Assembly: GCF_010994035.1 (NCBI RefSeq)
Contig: NZ_WIXN01000008.1
Location: 1-64,000 of the forward strand
Direction of reading: 5' to 3'
DNA: 64,000 nucleotides
From: Virgibacillus aidingensis
GTDB taxonomy: Bacteria; Bacillota; Bacilli; Bacillales; Amphibacillaceae
The notes beneath the pieces were generated by a model, which saw only the letters and a list, made by a program, of their open reading frames with translations, was not told the DNA's origin and made no database searches. A program made the position numbers and the translations under genes. Below, piece after piece: positions 54,796-62,786 of this stretch (the stretch's first letter is position 1; every line of letters begins with the position of its first letter).

Positions 54796-55539
54796 TCACC
54801 TCTCGCCAACCCCCTTTAAATATTCACGGATATACTCATAATCACCGTCGAAAACAACAAAAACAGCCAGGATAAATTTCCTGTTTCTTTCCAATGTTTT
54901 TTTGCTCACATTCACTTTCTTCAGCAAGTCTTTGATCGGCAGCTTTTTCTTTCGGTAAACGTATGTACGTAAAGCTGGATCATTATAGAGAATTCTTGCG
55001 GTATAAACAGCAGATTCACGGGCATCCCGGTGTTTTGGAGCGGTTTTTGTCAGTTCAGCAAGTGTTAATTTATACTTACCAAGTGATTCTTTATAATCGG
55101 ACAATTCCTCTTTCAGGTGTATCCAATCCTGCTCTTGGGCATATTTTTTCTTTACTGCCGCAATTTCCCTCGGATTTTCCATTTGCTCTGCATCATACGT
55201 TTCATCCAATGAAAAAAAAGGCTGTTTTCGTTTTATGTAACGGATATAATCAATGACCTTCCGTTTAACAACAAGTTTTGCAAAGGATAAAAAGGAGCAT
55301 CCCCGTTCCGGGGCATAAGATAATATTGCCTCATTAAAGGCCCATAAACCGATACTGAATTCATCATCTTTTTTTGGATCTATAAATCGTTTGCACACTT
55401 CGGAGACACAAGTGGCGATAAACGGCTGATAGGAACGCAATAAAAAATTCTGAATGGATCCATCACCCTGCTGTGCTGAGATAATCATTTCCTCTAATGA
55501 TATACCTCCTAAAGGTTCGCTTATCTCCAAGAGACTCAC
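54796..55539 (-). CDS. sigI: RNA polymerase sigma factor SigI
   Basis: SigI-type sigma factor, 247 aa. Region 2 is recognisable in KRFIDPKKDDEFSIGLWAFN, then AILSYAPERGCSFLSFAKLV; the C-terminal half holds the SigI-specific HTH (LPIKDLLKKVNVSKKTLERN). In Bacillus it responds to heat and wall stress and is held by RsgI. The start is a GTG at 55539. No rsgI lies downstream: the next genes are on the other strand or unrelated. Confidence 0.9.
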   Translation of the reverse strand: MSLLEISEPLGGISLEEMIISAQQGDGSIQNFLLRSYQPFIATCVSEVCKRFIDPKKDDEFSIGLWAFNEAILSYAPERGCSFLSFAKLVVKRKVIDYIRYIKRKQPFFSLDETYDAEQMENPREIAAVKKKYAQEQDWIHLKEELSDYKESLGKYKLTLAELTKTAPKHRDARESAVYTARILYNDPALRTYVYRKKKLPIKDLLKKVNVSKKTLERNRKFILAVFVVFDGDYEYIREYLKGVGER

Positions 55540-55791
55540 CTCCGGCTATCTTTGCATCTATTTTTTCTATTTTATGCAGATAAGCTTATAAAACCTGAAA
55601 AGTTTTTACAGGCTTGTCATACTTTGATTTAGCTTATCCCAGAATGACTGTTGTTTCCATCACAATTGGATAACAATTTCTTTAAAATATATTTACTTGA
55701 TAAGTAATAATTGAAACATACGAGGGAATGTGCAGAATTTCGAAGCGATTGGCCGATCTGAAAAGTCTACTGGCCTAAAAATTTTAAACTT

Positions 55792-55947
55792 TTAAAAACA
55801 GCGGTTATTGGGACAGAACAATTCATCAGTGTAACCATCGTAATGAAGAGGATACTGTTTCCAATGGAATTGGCTGGTTTCATCATAAACGGCAGTATAC
55901 GCTTGTCTGCCATGGCTGTTTCTTAGCGTAATAAAAGACCGTCCCAT
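55792..55947 (-). CDS. Possible small Cys-containing protein or gene fragment
   Basis: A 51-codon frame: MGRSFITLRNSHGRQAYTAV, then YDETSQFHWKQYPLHYDGYT, ending DELFCPNNRCF. The varied, polar composition with a C-x4-C end looks protein-like. There is no ribosome site, and the start lies in a hairpin that probably ends the PRC-barrel transcript. It may be a relic. Confidence 0.25.
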   Translation of the reverse strand: MGRSFITLRNSHGRQAYTAVYDETSQFHWKQYPLHYDGYTDELFCPNNRCF

Positions 55948-55967
55948 ATGAACTGGAACAGTCTTCA
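55937..55967 (-). terminator. Probable terminator of the PRC-barrel gene
   Basis: Imperfect stem AAGAC-GT-CC/GG-AC-GTCTT followed on the minus strand by TTTTATTA, 9 bases after the stop codon. Confidence 0.5.
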
Positions 55968-55975
55968 CCCATGGT

Positions 55976-56695
55976 TTATATACTTTTTAATATTTCATCC
56001 TGATTGTAAAAAAACCTCGCTTTTCGTTCCATGACAGTACCCTTTACATAAACATCCATTTCGTTCCAATCAACAGATTCGATATCCTCCGCGGGGCACA
56101 GGATATATTCCTCTTCTGTAAAGTTTTCACTATTTTGCATGACAATATATCTTAACTTCCAATACGCTGTATCAAAAACGATATCTTTAATCTGTCCGAG
56201 CTTGCCGTCATCCGCATGAACGCGGCAGCCAATTAATTCGTTCTCGCTGCGCAGCTCTGACTGCCTTTGTTCATATGGTGTTACGTCTTTCTCATCAATC
56301 TGCCCTGGCTGCGGCTGTACATTGAAAGTTGCCAGCGGACGGTCCCCCGGCCCCCAAAGCATACTGCCTATCCAGTATCTGCTCCAGCCGTAATAGCCGA
56401 TTAACGTATTTTCCGTATCCCTCGTAAAGGCTTTGTTTTCAGGCACAGAAGGACTATTTCTAACTGTTTCCTTGTCATAGCCTATATGCAATATTTTATT
56501 CTTATCCTCTATTTCTTTAAATGATTCCGGTGATAATAATACTTTTCTCCCCGGCAGCCATTTTCTCGTGTCTGCGATCGCATAACGTATGGCCCATTTA
56601 TGGTCATCAAAATACAAATCCTTAACCTTTCCCATTTCTCCATCTGCTGCTTCAATATTATATGTTTTCAAATCAGAAGTGAAAGCATACATCAT
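55976..56695 (-). CDS. PRC-barrel domain protein
   Basis: A 239-aa protein with two PRC-barrel-like domains (residues about 3-75, KTYNIEAADGEMGKVKDLYF, and about 145-220, IGCRVHADDGKLGQIKDIVF), joined by a Trp/Pro-rich linker (YYGWSRYWIGSMLWGPGDRP). PRC-barrels are beta folds used in RNA processing and photosynthesis. These two-domain forms are common in stress-related genes, with unknown function. It begins 75 bases after the protease gene on the same strand. Confidence 0.85.
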   Translation of the reverse strand: MMYAFTSDLKTYNIEAADGEMGKVKDLYFDDHKWAIRYAIADTRKWLPGRKVLLSPESFKEIEDKNKILHIGYDKETVRNSPSVPENKAFTRDTENTLIGYYGWSRYWIGSMLWGPGDRPLATFNVQPQPGQIDEKDVTPYEQRQSELRSENELIGCRVHADDGKLGQIKDIVFDTAYWKLRYIVMQNSENFTEEEYILCPAEDIESVDWNEMDVYVKGTVMERKARFFYNQDEILKSI

Positions 56696-56770
56696 ATACC
56701 GCCTCCCTTTAGACGTTTATATAATGATATATACCCGCTGATTTTTTACAGTAAACGAAGATATATTGAG

Positions 56771-57592
56771 CTATTTCCGTTCATAATAATAATCTATCGG
56801 AACAAACAGACCTACTCTGCCTTCCACATCATGGTGCAAAGTAGCAAATACAACACCGATCACTTCCCCGGCTTGATTAATCACCGGACTGCCGCTATTC
56901 CCTCTATACACTGGTGCCTTCAGCATCACTACAGACTCTTCCCAGCTGCTGAGATTTGTATAACCGGCAATCGTACCTTCGTTGGCAATCCCATTAAACA
57001 TTAAAGGATTTCCGATAAAATAAATATGTTCATCTTCCTGAAATGCTGCTTCCTCCGCAAGGGATAGATAGGGCAGATCATCTCCTTTCTCCACCTCTAA
57101 AATGGCCAAGTCAATGTCCGGGTATTGTTCAGTCACTTCCGCGTTAAATAAACCAACTTCCGGAAATGCAACAGTTACTTCATCTTCTCCCTCAATAACA
57201 TGATGATTTGTCATAATCATTCCATTTTCAGATATGGAAAAGCCCGTTCCCCTGGAATCGACTGTTTCCACTACCACCACTGATTCCTTATATGTTTGAA
57301 TATCGTCCTGTGCGGACAGTCTTGCTGAAGTTTGTAAAAACTCAATGGCAGGAATGGAAAATGTCTGCGGAATTAATGCAAAAATATTAAACACCAGAGC
57401 AATAGCAATCAGCCAAAACACCCACTTGGGGAAGCGACGCTTTGATGTTCGCTCTTCCTGATTTTTTTTCTCCCTTTCCAGTGCTTTTTTCTTCTCCTCC
57501 TGCACAAGTTCATAGAGCTCTTCATCATCAAATTCCTCATATAAATCTTCGTCTATCATATCACGGTTGTTATGATCATCCTTATTTTGCAT
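56771..57592 (-). CDS. Membrane-anchored trypsin-like serine protease
   Basis: A 273-aa S1C-type protease. Residues 1-48 are acidic then basic, coiled-coil-like and cytosolic. One membrane helix (about 53-74, KWVFWLIAIALVFNIFALIP) places the protease outside. The catalytic triad is His in MTNHHVIEG, Asp in YPDIDLAILEV and Ser in YRGNSGSPVIN. No PDZ domain follows, unlike HtrA/DegP. The gene downstream encodes a PRC-barrel protein. Confidence 0.85.
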   Translation of the reverse strand: MQNKDDHNNRDMIDEDLYEEFDDEELYELVQEEKKKALEREKKNQEERTSKRRFPKWVFWLIAIALVFNIFALIPQTFSIPAIEFLQTSARLSAQDDIQTYKESVVVVETVDSRGTGFSISENGMIMTNHHVIEGEDEVTVAFPEVGLFNAEVTEQYPDIDLAILEVEKGDDLPYLSLAEEAAFQEDEHIYFIGNPLMFNGIANEGTIAGYTNLSSWEESVVMLKAPVYRGNSGSPVINQAGEVIGVVFATLHHDVEGRVGLFVPIDYYYERK

Positions 57593-58044
57593 ATGTCACC
57601 CCATGCTTTAAGCATTTATACAGCAGCTGTTGTCCTCTACCTTGCTGCGGCTGATACACTTGATAACTATAAGCCTTTATTGCGCATCGTACTTCCCTTC
57701 TTCTTGTATTTTACCACGTTTTAGCACAAAAATAATATCAGCCTGTTCTATTGTTGTTAGGCGGTGAACAAGGATTCATGTCGTACTGTCTTTCTTTAAT
57801 ACTTTGAGTGTCTCGTGAATGATTTTTTCATATCCATACTCGCTGTTTTTTGCAGAATGAATATAGCGGATCTTCGGACCATGTGACGTATCCTGGATAA
57901 ACAAGAAAACAAAGTCCAGTGATGATTACATACAATATTATTTTCAGGTTTTCATGTCCTTCACAAAAACTTATTTGCAATACAATATATTACAATCCAA
58001 AAAACTATAACACAAGCAGCCGTACAAACTGAGACTTATCCAGT
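57593..58044. other. Intergenic stretch holding an ABC exporter relic
   Basis: No intact gene. It contains the ABC-transporter remnant at 57677-57890, then about 150 bases with nothing recognisable. Confidence 0.45.
57677..57890 (-). pseudogene. C-terminal remnant of an ABC exporter (MsbA/LmrA type)
   Basis: One frame reads HSAKNSEYGYEKIIHETLKV, then LKKDSTT, a TGA, and ILVHRLTTIEQADIIFVLKR followed by GKIQEEGKYDAQ and a stop. This is the end of an ABC ATPase: degraded D-loop, then the H-loop (HRLTTI) and the DxIxVLxxGKIxEEG pattern. The Walker motifs and membrane domain are missing and a nonsense codon lies inside. Confidence 0.6.
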
Positions 58045-58050
58045 TAAAAA

Positions 58051-58078
58051 AGAATGACTCGGGGGTTGAGTCATTCTT
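58051..58078 (-). terminator. Terminator of the zinc-finger gene
   Basis: AGAATGACTC/GAGTCATTCT stem; TTTTTT follows on the minus strand. Confidence 0.8.
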
Positions 58079-58129
58079 GTCTGGATCCAAACATTATACA
58101 ACTTTCTTATCTATGTACTTTCTTTTCAT

Positions 58130-58345
58130 TTAACTTTTCAGTTCCACACCTAAATGGGCCATCTTTTTTACTTTCTCGCATGGTACGTTTGTCCAACGGG
58201 ATATCTCTTCAATAGAAACAAGAGGATTCTTTTTAATAAAACTTTGAACTTTATCAGTCTCCGTCAGACACGTCGTGCACAGCATAAACGGACTGCTTTC
58301 CATTGGTTGTTTACACAAACGGCAATTGCGAACCAATTCTCCCAT
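58130..58345 (-). CDS. Small zinc-finger protein (YvyF-like)
   Basis: A 71-aa protein with two CxxC pairs (NCRLCKQP and LCTTCLTE) that likely bind one zinc, followed by a helical HTH-like segment (VSIEEISRWTNVPCEKVKKM). This layout is like YvyF of the flagellar region, but no flagellar gene is near. The ATG at 58345 follows GGGGTGGAGG. Confidence 0.7.
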   Translation of the reverse strand: MGELVRNCRLCKQPMESSPFMLCTTCLTETDKVQSFIKKNPLVSIEEISRWTNVPCEKVKKMAHLGVELKS

Positions 58346-58570
58346 TGCCTCCACCCCTTAATGAAATTGGATTTTAGGCCGCACCCTTTTGGTGCTAAAG
58401 TATTTGACATAAAAACCCGCCAATAGGTAATTTTTTCTAATAGGCTCATTATACAATATTCTACAAATACAAACAATACCTTTGTATGAATTTTTTGATA
58501 ATGGTGCTTTAGTCATAGAGAAAATGGCGGAAGCCCAATAGGAGACTTTTTCATTTTCAACGGTTTGCCA

Positions 58571-59728
58571 CTAGCTCACAAGTTGTTTCCGGGTCATATT
58601 AACCAAGAGACAACCCACACTAAATAATGCCAACAGGATAAATCCAAGGAAATATACTCCAGTCAAATCTTTTACCACACCAAGTAAAACTGGCGGAAAA
58701 AATCCTCCCAAACCGCCTGCTGCACCTACTATACCTGTGACAGCTCCCGTATTTGAAGGAGAAACAAGTGGAACCAGCTTAAAAATAACCCCATTTCCTA
58801 CACCTGCAAATGCGGCCAGGATTAAACAGAAAATGGTAAATAAGAGGATGTTTTCTGAGTAAAAAGCTATAAAGGTTGCACAAATGGTTATTACAATAAA
58901 AACAATATTGATTAACTTTTTAGGACTGAGTCTGTCCGCAATCATTCCTCCCAGCGGCCGGATAAATGTAGCCAGAACAATAAAACCTGCTGTCCGCTGT
59001 CCGGCATCAACTGCTGTCAGTCCATATAAATCCTGCAGGAGTGTGGGCAAATAAATTCCCATGGCCACAAACACGCCAAAAGTTAAAAAATAAAATACAG
59101 ATAACAGCCATGTCTGTCCAAATTTCAGAACCTCCATCGAATCTTTAAAAGTTTTATTGCCTGCCTGCTCTCTTTCTTTCGTACCAAAATAAAAAATGAC
59201 GGCCATGATCAATACACCAACAGCAATAATGCGAAAAGCCCAAGGCACACTGTATGCAGCAACAAGAACCGGCACAAGAAAACTTGCCACTGCTGTACCT
59301 ATATTACCAACTCCGGCTATTCCCAACACAAGACCTTGCTTTTCTTTCGGATACCACCCCGAAACATATGTGATTGCTATCGCAAAGGTAGTTCCACCCA
59401 TACCGATAAAGAAGGCAAAAAATACCAGCATGGCATACGTTTCTGCAAAACTTGCTCCGATTAAGGGAAGAACAGTAAATAACATAGTTAAGGTATATAC
59501 CTTTCGGCCGCTGTATTTGTCTGAAAGTATGCCCAGCGGGATACGCATGATTGAACCGAGTATCACTGGCACCGCCAGCAGCAAGCTCGTTTGTGTCGCA
59601 CTCAGTCCAAACTTTGCTTCTACTTCCTGTGCCATTGGGTTTAATATTCCCCAGGCAGTGAATGCAAAGATCATTGCCAGTGTGGAAAATACAAGTGCTG
59701 CAGTCTGTCCTTGTCTTTTTTCCGTCAT
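58571..59728 (-). CDS. narK: NarK-type nitrate/nitrite transporter
   Basis: Major facilitator superfamily protein, 385 aa, 12 helices. The loop 2-3 motif GILSDKYSGRKVYT is the MFS motif A. GMGGTTFAIAITYVSGWYPKE and AGVGNIGTAVA match the nitrate signature of NarK/NasA carriers, and GGLGGFFPPVLLG its C-terminal counterpart. It takes up nitrate or exports nitrite. No nitrate reductase is adjacent and I see no Fnr box upstream. Confidence 0.85.
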   Translation of the reverse strand: MTEKRQGQTAALVFSTLAMIFAFTAWGILNPMAQEVEAKFGLSATQTSLLLAVPVILGSIMRIPLGILSDKYSGRKVYTLTMLFTVLPLIGASFAETYAMLVFFAFFIGMGGTTFAIAITYVSGWYPKEKQGLVLGIAGVGNIGTAVASFLVPVLVAAYSVPWAFRIIAVGVLIMAVIFYFGTKEREQAGNKTFKDSMEVLKFGQTWLLSVFYFLTFGVFVAMGIYLPTLLQDLYGLTAVDAGQRTAGFIVLATFIRPLGGMIADRLSPKKLINIVFIVITICATFIAFYSENILLFTIFCLILAAFAGVGNGVIFKLVPLVSPSNTGAVTGIVGAAGGLGGFFPPVLLGVVKDLTGVYFLGFILLALFSVGCLLVNMTRKQLVS

Positions 59729-60045
59729 GTTTCCGCCTCCTTGTTATTTTGGCTGCGCTTTCATTTATGACTCCATATTTCATTATTATTATTTGATGCC
59801 TGCCAATTTATTCGTTTATAAATTTACTTACCCAATATGATAAAGAAATATGCTGCTTATTACCAGTTTTACCTATATTCGTATATTTTCAATTCGCAAA
59901 CATCTTTTTAATTAATTTTTGCACCTTTCAATTTGATGTTAATTAAGTCAGGAAGTATAATCATGGAAAGGAATAAGAAGGAATAATATGATGAACGATA
60001 AAGTCTCTTTCATGAAATGTACTTAACAAGGAGTTGTAAACTATC
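59729..60045. other. Intergenic stretch between divergent narK and carbonic anhydrase
   Basis: No gene seen; AT-rich promoter-type DNA for both genes. An AAGGAG ribosome site lies just before 60046. Confidence 0.4.
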
Positions 60046-60600
60046 ATGCACTTAGAAGAAATGCTTGCCTTTAATAGAAAATTCGTTGCAGAAAAGGGGT
60101 ATGAAGCATATGAAACGGACAGCATACCAAATAAACGAATGGTTATTTTTACATGTATGGAATCAAGACTGATAGAGCTGCTTCATCGAGCATTGAACCT
60201 GCAAAATGGCGATGTGAAAATGGTAAAGAATGCAGGGGCAATTATCCGCAAGCCTTTTGACAGTGTGATGAAAAGTATTCTAGTGGCAGTTTATAAATTA
60301 CAGGCTGAAGAAATAACCGTCATTGGTCATCATGACTGCGGAATGTCACAAGTCGACATCAATGCATTAACTGAAGAAATGTCGAAACGAGGTATACCAG
60401 ATGAAACGCTTAACGCTTTAACACATGCAGGAATTGATTTTGAAGAAGAATTCCATGGATTTGAAACAGTGGAAGAATCAGTACAACAAAGTGTACAGAT
60501 TATCCGCAAACATCCACTGCTGCCATCGGGGGTAAAGGTACACGGCCTTGTAATTGACCCAGGTACAGGAAAAGTGGACGTCGTTACGAAAGATGTATAG
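60046..60600 (+). CDS. Beta-class carbonic anhydrase
   Basis: Zinc enzyme of 184 aa that interconverts CO2 and bicarbonate. Zinc ligands are Cys in FTCMESRLIELL, with the Asp-Arg dyad replaced by Glu-Ser-Arg, and His-x2-Cys in GHHDCGMSQ. NAGAIIRKP is the active-site loop. It resembles the Bacillus YtiB type. The Asp of the usual C-x-D-S-R motif is Glu here, as is common in this subgroup. Confidence 0.85.
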   Translation: MHLEEMLAFNRKFVAEKGYEAYETDSIPNKRMVIFTCMESRLIELLHRALNLQNGDVKMVKNAGAIIRKPFDSVMKSILVAVYKLQAEEITVIGHHDCGMSQVDINALTEEMSKRGIPDETLNALTHAGIDFEEEFHGFETVEESVQQSVQIIRKHPLLPSGVKVHGLVIDPGTGKVDVVTKDV

Positions 60601-60601
60601 G

Positions 60602-60655
60602 AACACAGGGACGGTTCTCCTGTTGCAGGTGCAACAGGAGAACCGTCCCTGTGTT
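60602..60655. terminator. Perfect 25-bp inverted repeat between convergent genes
   Basis: Arms 60602-60626 and 60631-60655 are perfect complements around the loop AGGT. Each arm contains GGGACGGTTCTCCTGTTGC or its complement. It starts two bases after the carbonic anhydrase stop and ends four bases before the opuAA stop, so it can stop both transcripts. The sequence resembles dispersed GGGACGGTTCTC repeats of Firmicutes. Confidence 0.8.
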
Positions 60656-60658
60656 TAC

Positions 60659-61867
60659 TTAGCCGCTGTATTCTTCTGTTTCATCTACTTCTTCGGATAC
60701 CAGTCCGGACAGTACATGTACGCGCAGGATGATGCCCCGCAGTTTGTTATTATCATCTACAACTACTAATGGCAAACTTGATTCCAGCGCTTTTGGAATT
60801 AAATCATTCACATATTCATCCGGTTTTACGGCTGTAATGTCCTGATGCATGACTTCTTCCAGTGATTGTTTTTCTTTAACCCCTTTTACAGCATCATCAA
60901 TGGTGACAATTCCCTTTAAATGCCGGCCGCGGTCAACAACAAAAACACTGGACACCCCATTTTCCTTCATTTCTTTAATGGCTACATTCAAACCGTCTTT
61001 CATGGAAACGAGCGCATTCGGCTTTATCATAATATGCTCGGCCTGAAATACTTTCGATCTGTCAATGTCTTTTATAAACTCGGATATATATTCATTTGCA
61101 GGAGCTTCAATGATTTCTTCCGGCGTTCCTACTTGTACAACCCGTCCGTCCTTCATCACTGCAACACGGTCACCCAGCTTAAATGCCTCATTCACATCAT
61201 GGGTAATAAAAATAATCGTTTTTTGCAGGCGCTCCTGAAGATCCAACAGCTCCAGCTGCATTTCACGGCGAATTAGCGGATCGAGTGCACTGAATGGCTC
61301 ATCCATCAGCAGAATATCCGGATCATTGGCAAGTGCACGGGCCAAACCTACACGCTGTTGCATTCCACCTGATAATTCATCCGGAAATTTGTTCTCGTAC
61401 CCCTTGAGTCCGACATTTTCAATGTTTGTCATCGCAATGTCCCGTCTTTCTTCTTTGGAAACACCCCGGATCTCCAGCCCGTATTCCACATTTGCCAGTA
61501 TCGTCCGGTGGCTGAATAAACCAAAATGCTGAAACACCATTGCTACTTTTTTCTGCCTGTAATTTTTCAGCTGACCGGGTGAATATTGGACAATATCCTC
61601 ATCATCAACATAGATTGAACCAGTGGTTGGTCTGTTCAGCATATTAAAACAGCGTATTAATGTTGATTTCCCGCTTCCGGACAAGCCCATAATGACAAAA
61701 ACCTCGCCTTTATTAACTTCGAATGAGGCATCATACACGCCAACTGTATGGTTTGTTTCTTCTAAAATCTCATCCTTTGTTTTTCCTTCTTTAATCAATG
61801 GGATAACGGATTTGGGCCTTGATCCAAAAATCTTAGATACATTTTCCAATTTCACTTTCGTTGTCAT
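60659..61867 (-). CDS. opuAA: Glycine betaine ABC transporter ATP-binding protein
   Basis: ProV/OpuAA-type ATPase, 402 aa. Walker A is MGLSGSGKSTLIRCF, the signature LSGGMQQRVGLARAL, and Walker B ILLMDEPFSALD. Two C-terminal CBS domains (residues about 280-330 and 340-390) probably sense ionic strength. The acidic end (VSEEVDETEEY) is like osmosensing relatives. It is the last gene of the operon, 3 bases after the permease. Confidence 0.94.
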   Translation of the reverse strand: MTTKVKLENVSKIFGSRPKSVIPLIKEGKTKDEILEETNHTVGVYDASFEVNKGEVFVIMGLSGSGKSTLIRCFNMLNRPTTGSIYVDDEDIVQYSPGQLKNYRQKKVAMVFQHFGLFSHRTILANVEYGLEIRGVSKEERRDIAMTNIENVGLKGYENKFPDELSGGMQQRVGLARALANDPDILLMDEPFSALDPLIRREMQLELLDLQERLQKTIIFITHDVNEAFKLGDRVAVMKDGRVVQVGTPEEIIEAPANEYISEFIKDIDRSKVFQAEHIMIKPNALVSMKDGLNVAIKEMKENGVSSVFVVDRGRHLKGIVTIDDAVKGVKEKQSLEEVMHQDITAVKPDEYVNDLIPKALESSLPLVVVDDNNKLRGIILRVHVLSGLVSEEVDETEEYSG

Positions 61868-61870
61868 GTA

Positions 61871-62725
61871 TTAGCCTCCTCTCCTGTTTTGTACTTTTTC
61901 TACAATTCCATTTGTAACCCTGTCAATGATGATTGCTAAAAATACGATACTGATTCCTGCTTCGAATCCCAATGCAATATCAATCCGGTTAATGGAAACC
62001 AAAACTTGTTCTCCAAGCCCTGATGCACCTACCATGGATGCAATAACTACCATAGCCAAAGCCATCATTGTCGTCTGGTTCACCCCGGCCATGATTGTTG
62101 GAACAGCCTGTGGGAGCTGTACTTTCTTGAGCATTTGCCATCTTGATGAACCAAATGATTGTGCAGATTCCACCACTTCTTTATCCACACCGCGGATTGC
62201 CAGCTCCGTCAAACGTATAACCGGGGGCACTGCATAAATTAACGTTGCAAAAATAGCAGATACATTACCTAAGCCGAAGAAAAATATAGCCGGAATTAAA
62301 TAAACAAAACTCGGCATTGTCTGCATTGCATCCAGTACCGGTCGCAAAACTGTTGAAAATCCTTTGCTGAAGGCCATCCATATCCCTAAAGGAATACCAA
62401 TAATTAAACAAATAATAACGGCCGCAAGAATAATTGCAATGGTTGTCATCATATCTGTCCATAAACCAAACGTACCGATTAAAAATATAAATATGCTATA
62501 AAGCAGACCTGCAAAGACCGATTTAAAATACCACCCTAATAAAAAGATGAAAATAATGAATAGCCACCACGGGAGCCAAACGAGAAAATCATCAATCATA
62601 TTAATTGTCCGGGAGGTAATAAAATAAACAAAATCAAAAAATCCTTCGAAAGTCGTGTCAAGAAAACTGACAAACTGATCGACATAATTACCTAATTGTG
62701 TCTGTATATCTGGAAACGTGCCCAT
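61871..62725 (-). CDS. opuAB: Glycine betaine ABC transporter permease
   Basis: ProW/OpuAB-type permease, 284 aa with six to seven helices. The N-terminal amphipathic region (TQLGNYVDQFVSFLDTTFEG) is followed by FIFLLGWYFKSVFAG, and the EAA-type loop is ESAQSFGSSRWQMLKKVQLP. QTMPSFVYLIPAIFFFG is the family signature. A hairpin separates it from the binding-protein gene upstream. Confidence 0.94.
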   Translation of the reverse strand: MGTFPDIQTQLGNYVDQFVSFLDTTFEGFFDFVYFITSRTINMIDDFLVWLPWWLFIIFIFLLGWYFKSVFAGLLYSIFIFLIGTFGLWTDMMTTIAIILAAVIICLIIGIPLGIWMAFSKGFSTVLRPVLDAMQTMPSFVYLIPAIFFFGLGNVSAIFATLIYAVPPVIRLTELAIRGVDKEVVESAQSFGSSRWQMLKKVQLPQAVPTIMAGVNQTTMMALAMVVIASMVGASGLGEQVLVSINRIDIALGFEAGISIVFLAIIIDRVTNGIVEKVQNRRGG

Positions 62726-62753
62726 ATGATCTTCTCACCTCCAAATTCATACA

Positions 62754-62783
62754 GGAAAGCAGCTGGACTGCCAGCTGCTTTCC
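62754..62783 (-). other. Intra-operonic stem-loop between opuAC and opuAB
   Basis: A perfect 13-bp stem GGAAAGCAGCTGG/CCAGCTGCTTTCC with an ACTG loop and no T-tract after it. It begins four bases beyond the opuAC stop. It is likely an mRNA-stabilising or processing element that allows more binding protein than permease. Confidence 0.65.
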
Positions 62784-62786
62784 ATA

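Larger units (their letters stand above)
55540..55975. other. Intergenic stretch upstream of sigI
   Basis: AT-rich, with no firm gene. It holds the short frame at 55792-55947 and a terminator-like repeat at 55937-55967. Confidence 0.4.
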
